Source: an uncultured bacterium (GTDB lineage: Bacteria > Actinomycetota > Coriobacteriia > Coriobacteriales > Coriobacteriaceae). Taken from it: DNA of 13,764 nucleotides. A program made the position numbers and the translations under genes. The notes beneath the pieces are model-generated. The model worked only from the letters and a program-made list of their open reading frames with translations. It was not told the origin of the DNA and made no database searches. Positions 12,962 through 13,764 of this stretch are shown one piece after another. The stretch spans positions 1 to 13,764 of the forward strand of contig CAJMPZ010000056.1 in assembly GCA_905215445.1 (NCBI GenBank), written 5' to 3'. The stretch's first letter is position 1. Each line of letters opens with the position of its first letter.

Positions 12962-13462
12962 ATGGATATCCAACTTAAGGCGGGATGCTTTGATGACGCG
13001 GCGTTGGTGCGCCGCGTCGTTTTTATGGACGAGCAGGGCTACGAGAATGAGTTCGACGCTATCGACGAGGATCCGAACTGCATCCATGTGACGCTCTATG
13101 TAGACGGTGAGCTTGCCGGTTGCTCGCGCGTGTTTCCCGAAGAGCTTGAGCGCGCGGCTGACGCAGAGGCTCCGGTGTCACCGGCGTGCGACTTGGACGA
13201 AGGCGTCGCGGCGGGGGAGACCTACATTATGGGGCGCGTCGCCGTGCTGCCGAGCATGCGCCGTCGCGGTCTGGCGAGCAAGATTGTCGAGGCCAGTGAT
13301 ACGTGCGCGCGTGATGCCGGCGCCAAGCTCATTAAGCTGCATGCGCAGGAATACGTGCTGCCGCTCTATGCCAAGGCGGGCTACACGCAGATTGCCCCGG
13401 TGGACTATGAAGACGAGGGCCAGCCCCATGCTTGGATGGCCAAGCGCGTAGATGGCAGATAG
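12962..13462 (+). CDS. GNAT-family N-acetyltransferase (ElaA-like)
   Basis: This 166-aa acetyl-CoA-dependent acyltransferase has an unknown substrate. The acetyl-CoA binding region is MGRVAVLPSMRRRGLASKIVE (about residues 90-110), containing the R/QxxGxG/A-type loop RRRGLA. The early segment VRRVVFMDEQGY, the DEDPNCIHV region and the C-terminal block EGQPHAWM resemble the ElaA/YjcF branch of the superfamily. I chose ATG 12962 because GAAAGGG (12949-12955) lies 6 bases ahead. The frame continues up to TTG 12944, but that start has no ribosome site. It lies 39 bases after the phosphatase gene and may be read with it, though no functional link is evident. Confidence 0.85.
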   Translation: MDIQLKAGCFDDAALVRRVVFMDEQGYENEFDAIDEDPNCIHVTLYVDGELAGCSRVFPEELERAADAEAPVSPACDLDEGVAAGETYIMGRVAVLPSMRRRGLASKIVEASDTCARDAGAKLIKLHAQEYVLPLYAKAGYTQIAPVDYEDEGQPHAWMAKRVDGR

Positions 13463-13599
13463 GGACGTTCCTTTCCTGCCGGCAGTCGGGGACACTCCTT
13501 GGCAATTGGCGCATCAGAGCGTTTGGACATACAGTTTTTCGATTCCGTATGTATATATGCGCGCTAATGGGTTATAAAATCTAAGTCTGAACATAGCAG

Positions 13600-13640
13600 G
13601 TCTGCGATGCGGCTCGGGCAACCGGGCCGTTTTTGCGGAC
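13600..13640 (+). terminator. Terminator-like hairpin in the region just before htpG
   Basis: CGGCTCGG (13610-13617) pairs with CCGGGCCG (13622-13629) around a GCAA tetraloop and is followed by TTTTT. An outer six-pair stem GTCTGC/GCGGAC (13600-13605/13635-13640) can enclose it. It ends only 24 bases before the htpG start. It could end the GNAT transcript, but so little room remains that the htpG promoter may lie upstream of it. TATAAA at 13573-13578 is a possible -10 box without a good -35. Nothing else was recognised in 13463-13599. Confidence 0.65.
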
Positions 13641-13664
13641 GGGGGTAGCGCGAAAGGACTGCAC

Positions 13665-13764
13665 ATGCGTCAATTTAAGACCGAGAGCAAAAAACTGCTC
13701 GACCTCATGATCAACTCCATCTACACCAATAAGGAAATCTTCCTGCGCGAGCTTATCTCTAACG
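13665..13764 (+). CDS. htpG: Molecular chaperone HtpG (Hsp90), N-terminal 33 codons only
   Basis: The start of bacterial Hsp90, an ATP-dependent cytoplasmic chaperone, is cut by the window edge. The visible residues include ESKKLLDLMINSIYTNKEIF and LRELISN. These match the strongly conserved N-terminal helix of HtpG, where the E and N of LRELISN belong to the ATPase site region. AAAGGA (13653-13658) lies 6 bases before the ATG. No CIRCE or HAIR-type heat-shock operator was seen upstream; instead a terminator-like hairpin sits close to the start. Confidence 0.93.
   Translation, partial: MRQFKTESKKLLDLMINSIYTNKEIFLRELISN

Overview
The window reads as a chromosomal segment of a high-G+C anaerobic gut actinobacterium of the class Coriobacteriia, most likely Collinsella or a close relative. 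This rests on the GC-rich codon use, GTG starts, strong Shine-Dalgarno sites, and the mix of clostridial-type two-component proteins with actinobacterial base composition. The genus is inferred and was not tested by any search.

Layout. Bases 1-900 are a tRNA-Arg(ACG) locus. It has two identical complete tRNA genes, each with its own promoter and terminator, followed by a 190-bp unit repeated in tandem. Each unit carries a copy of the tRNA 3' end, a terminator and a GC-rich multi-hairpin element. A large protein of unknown function with TPR-like helices follows (1020-3461). Next come tRNA-Ser(GCT) and, behind its terminator, a diverged relative of the same multi-hairpin element ending in a copied tRNA-Ser 3' end (3554-3905).

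A penicillin-binding D,D-carboxypeptidase lies on the minus strand (3965-5305). It diverges from a VanR/VanS-type two-component pair (5503-7462). Then come pstB without its permease genes, and a PhoB/PhoR-type pair (7566-10662). A compact Wzz-like / BY-kinase / PHP-phosphatase operon for polysaccharide control follows (10858-12922), then a GNAT acetyltransferase and the first 33 codons of htpG at the right edge.

How the genes fit together. Much of the window concerns the cell envelope and sensing. The VanRS-like pair sits head to head with a carboxypeptidase that trims D-Ala from peptidoglycan stems. PhoBR with PstB points to phosphate-starvation control. The kinase/phosphatase/Wzz trio is a switch for exopolysaccharide assembly, with no glycosyltransferases beside it.

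The most unusual content is the tRNA-linked structured element. The Arg and Ser versions differ in sequence but keep the same hairpins through paired base changes. Each is bounded on its right by a copy of the host tRNA's 3' end plus a terminator. This looks like a small structured RNA or non-autonomous element adapted to tRNA 3' ends. Whether it is already catalogued cannot be decided without a search.
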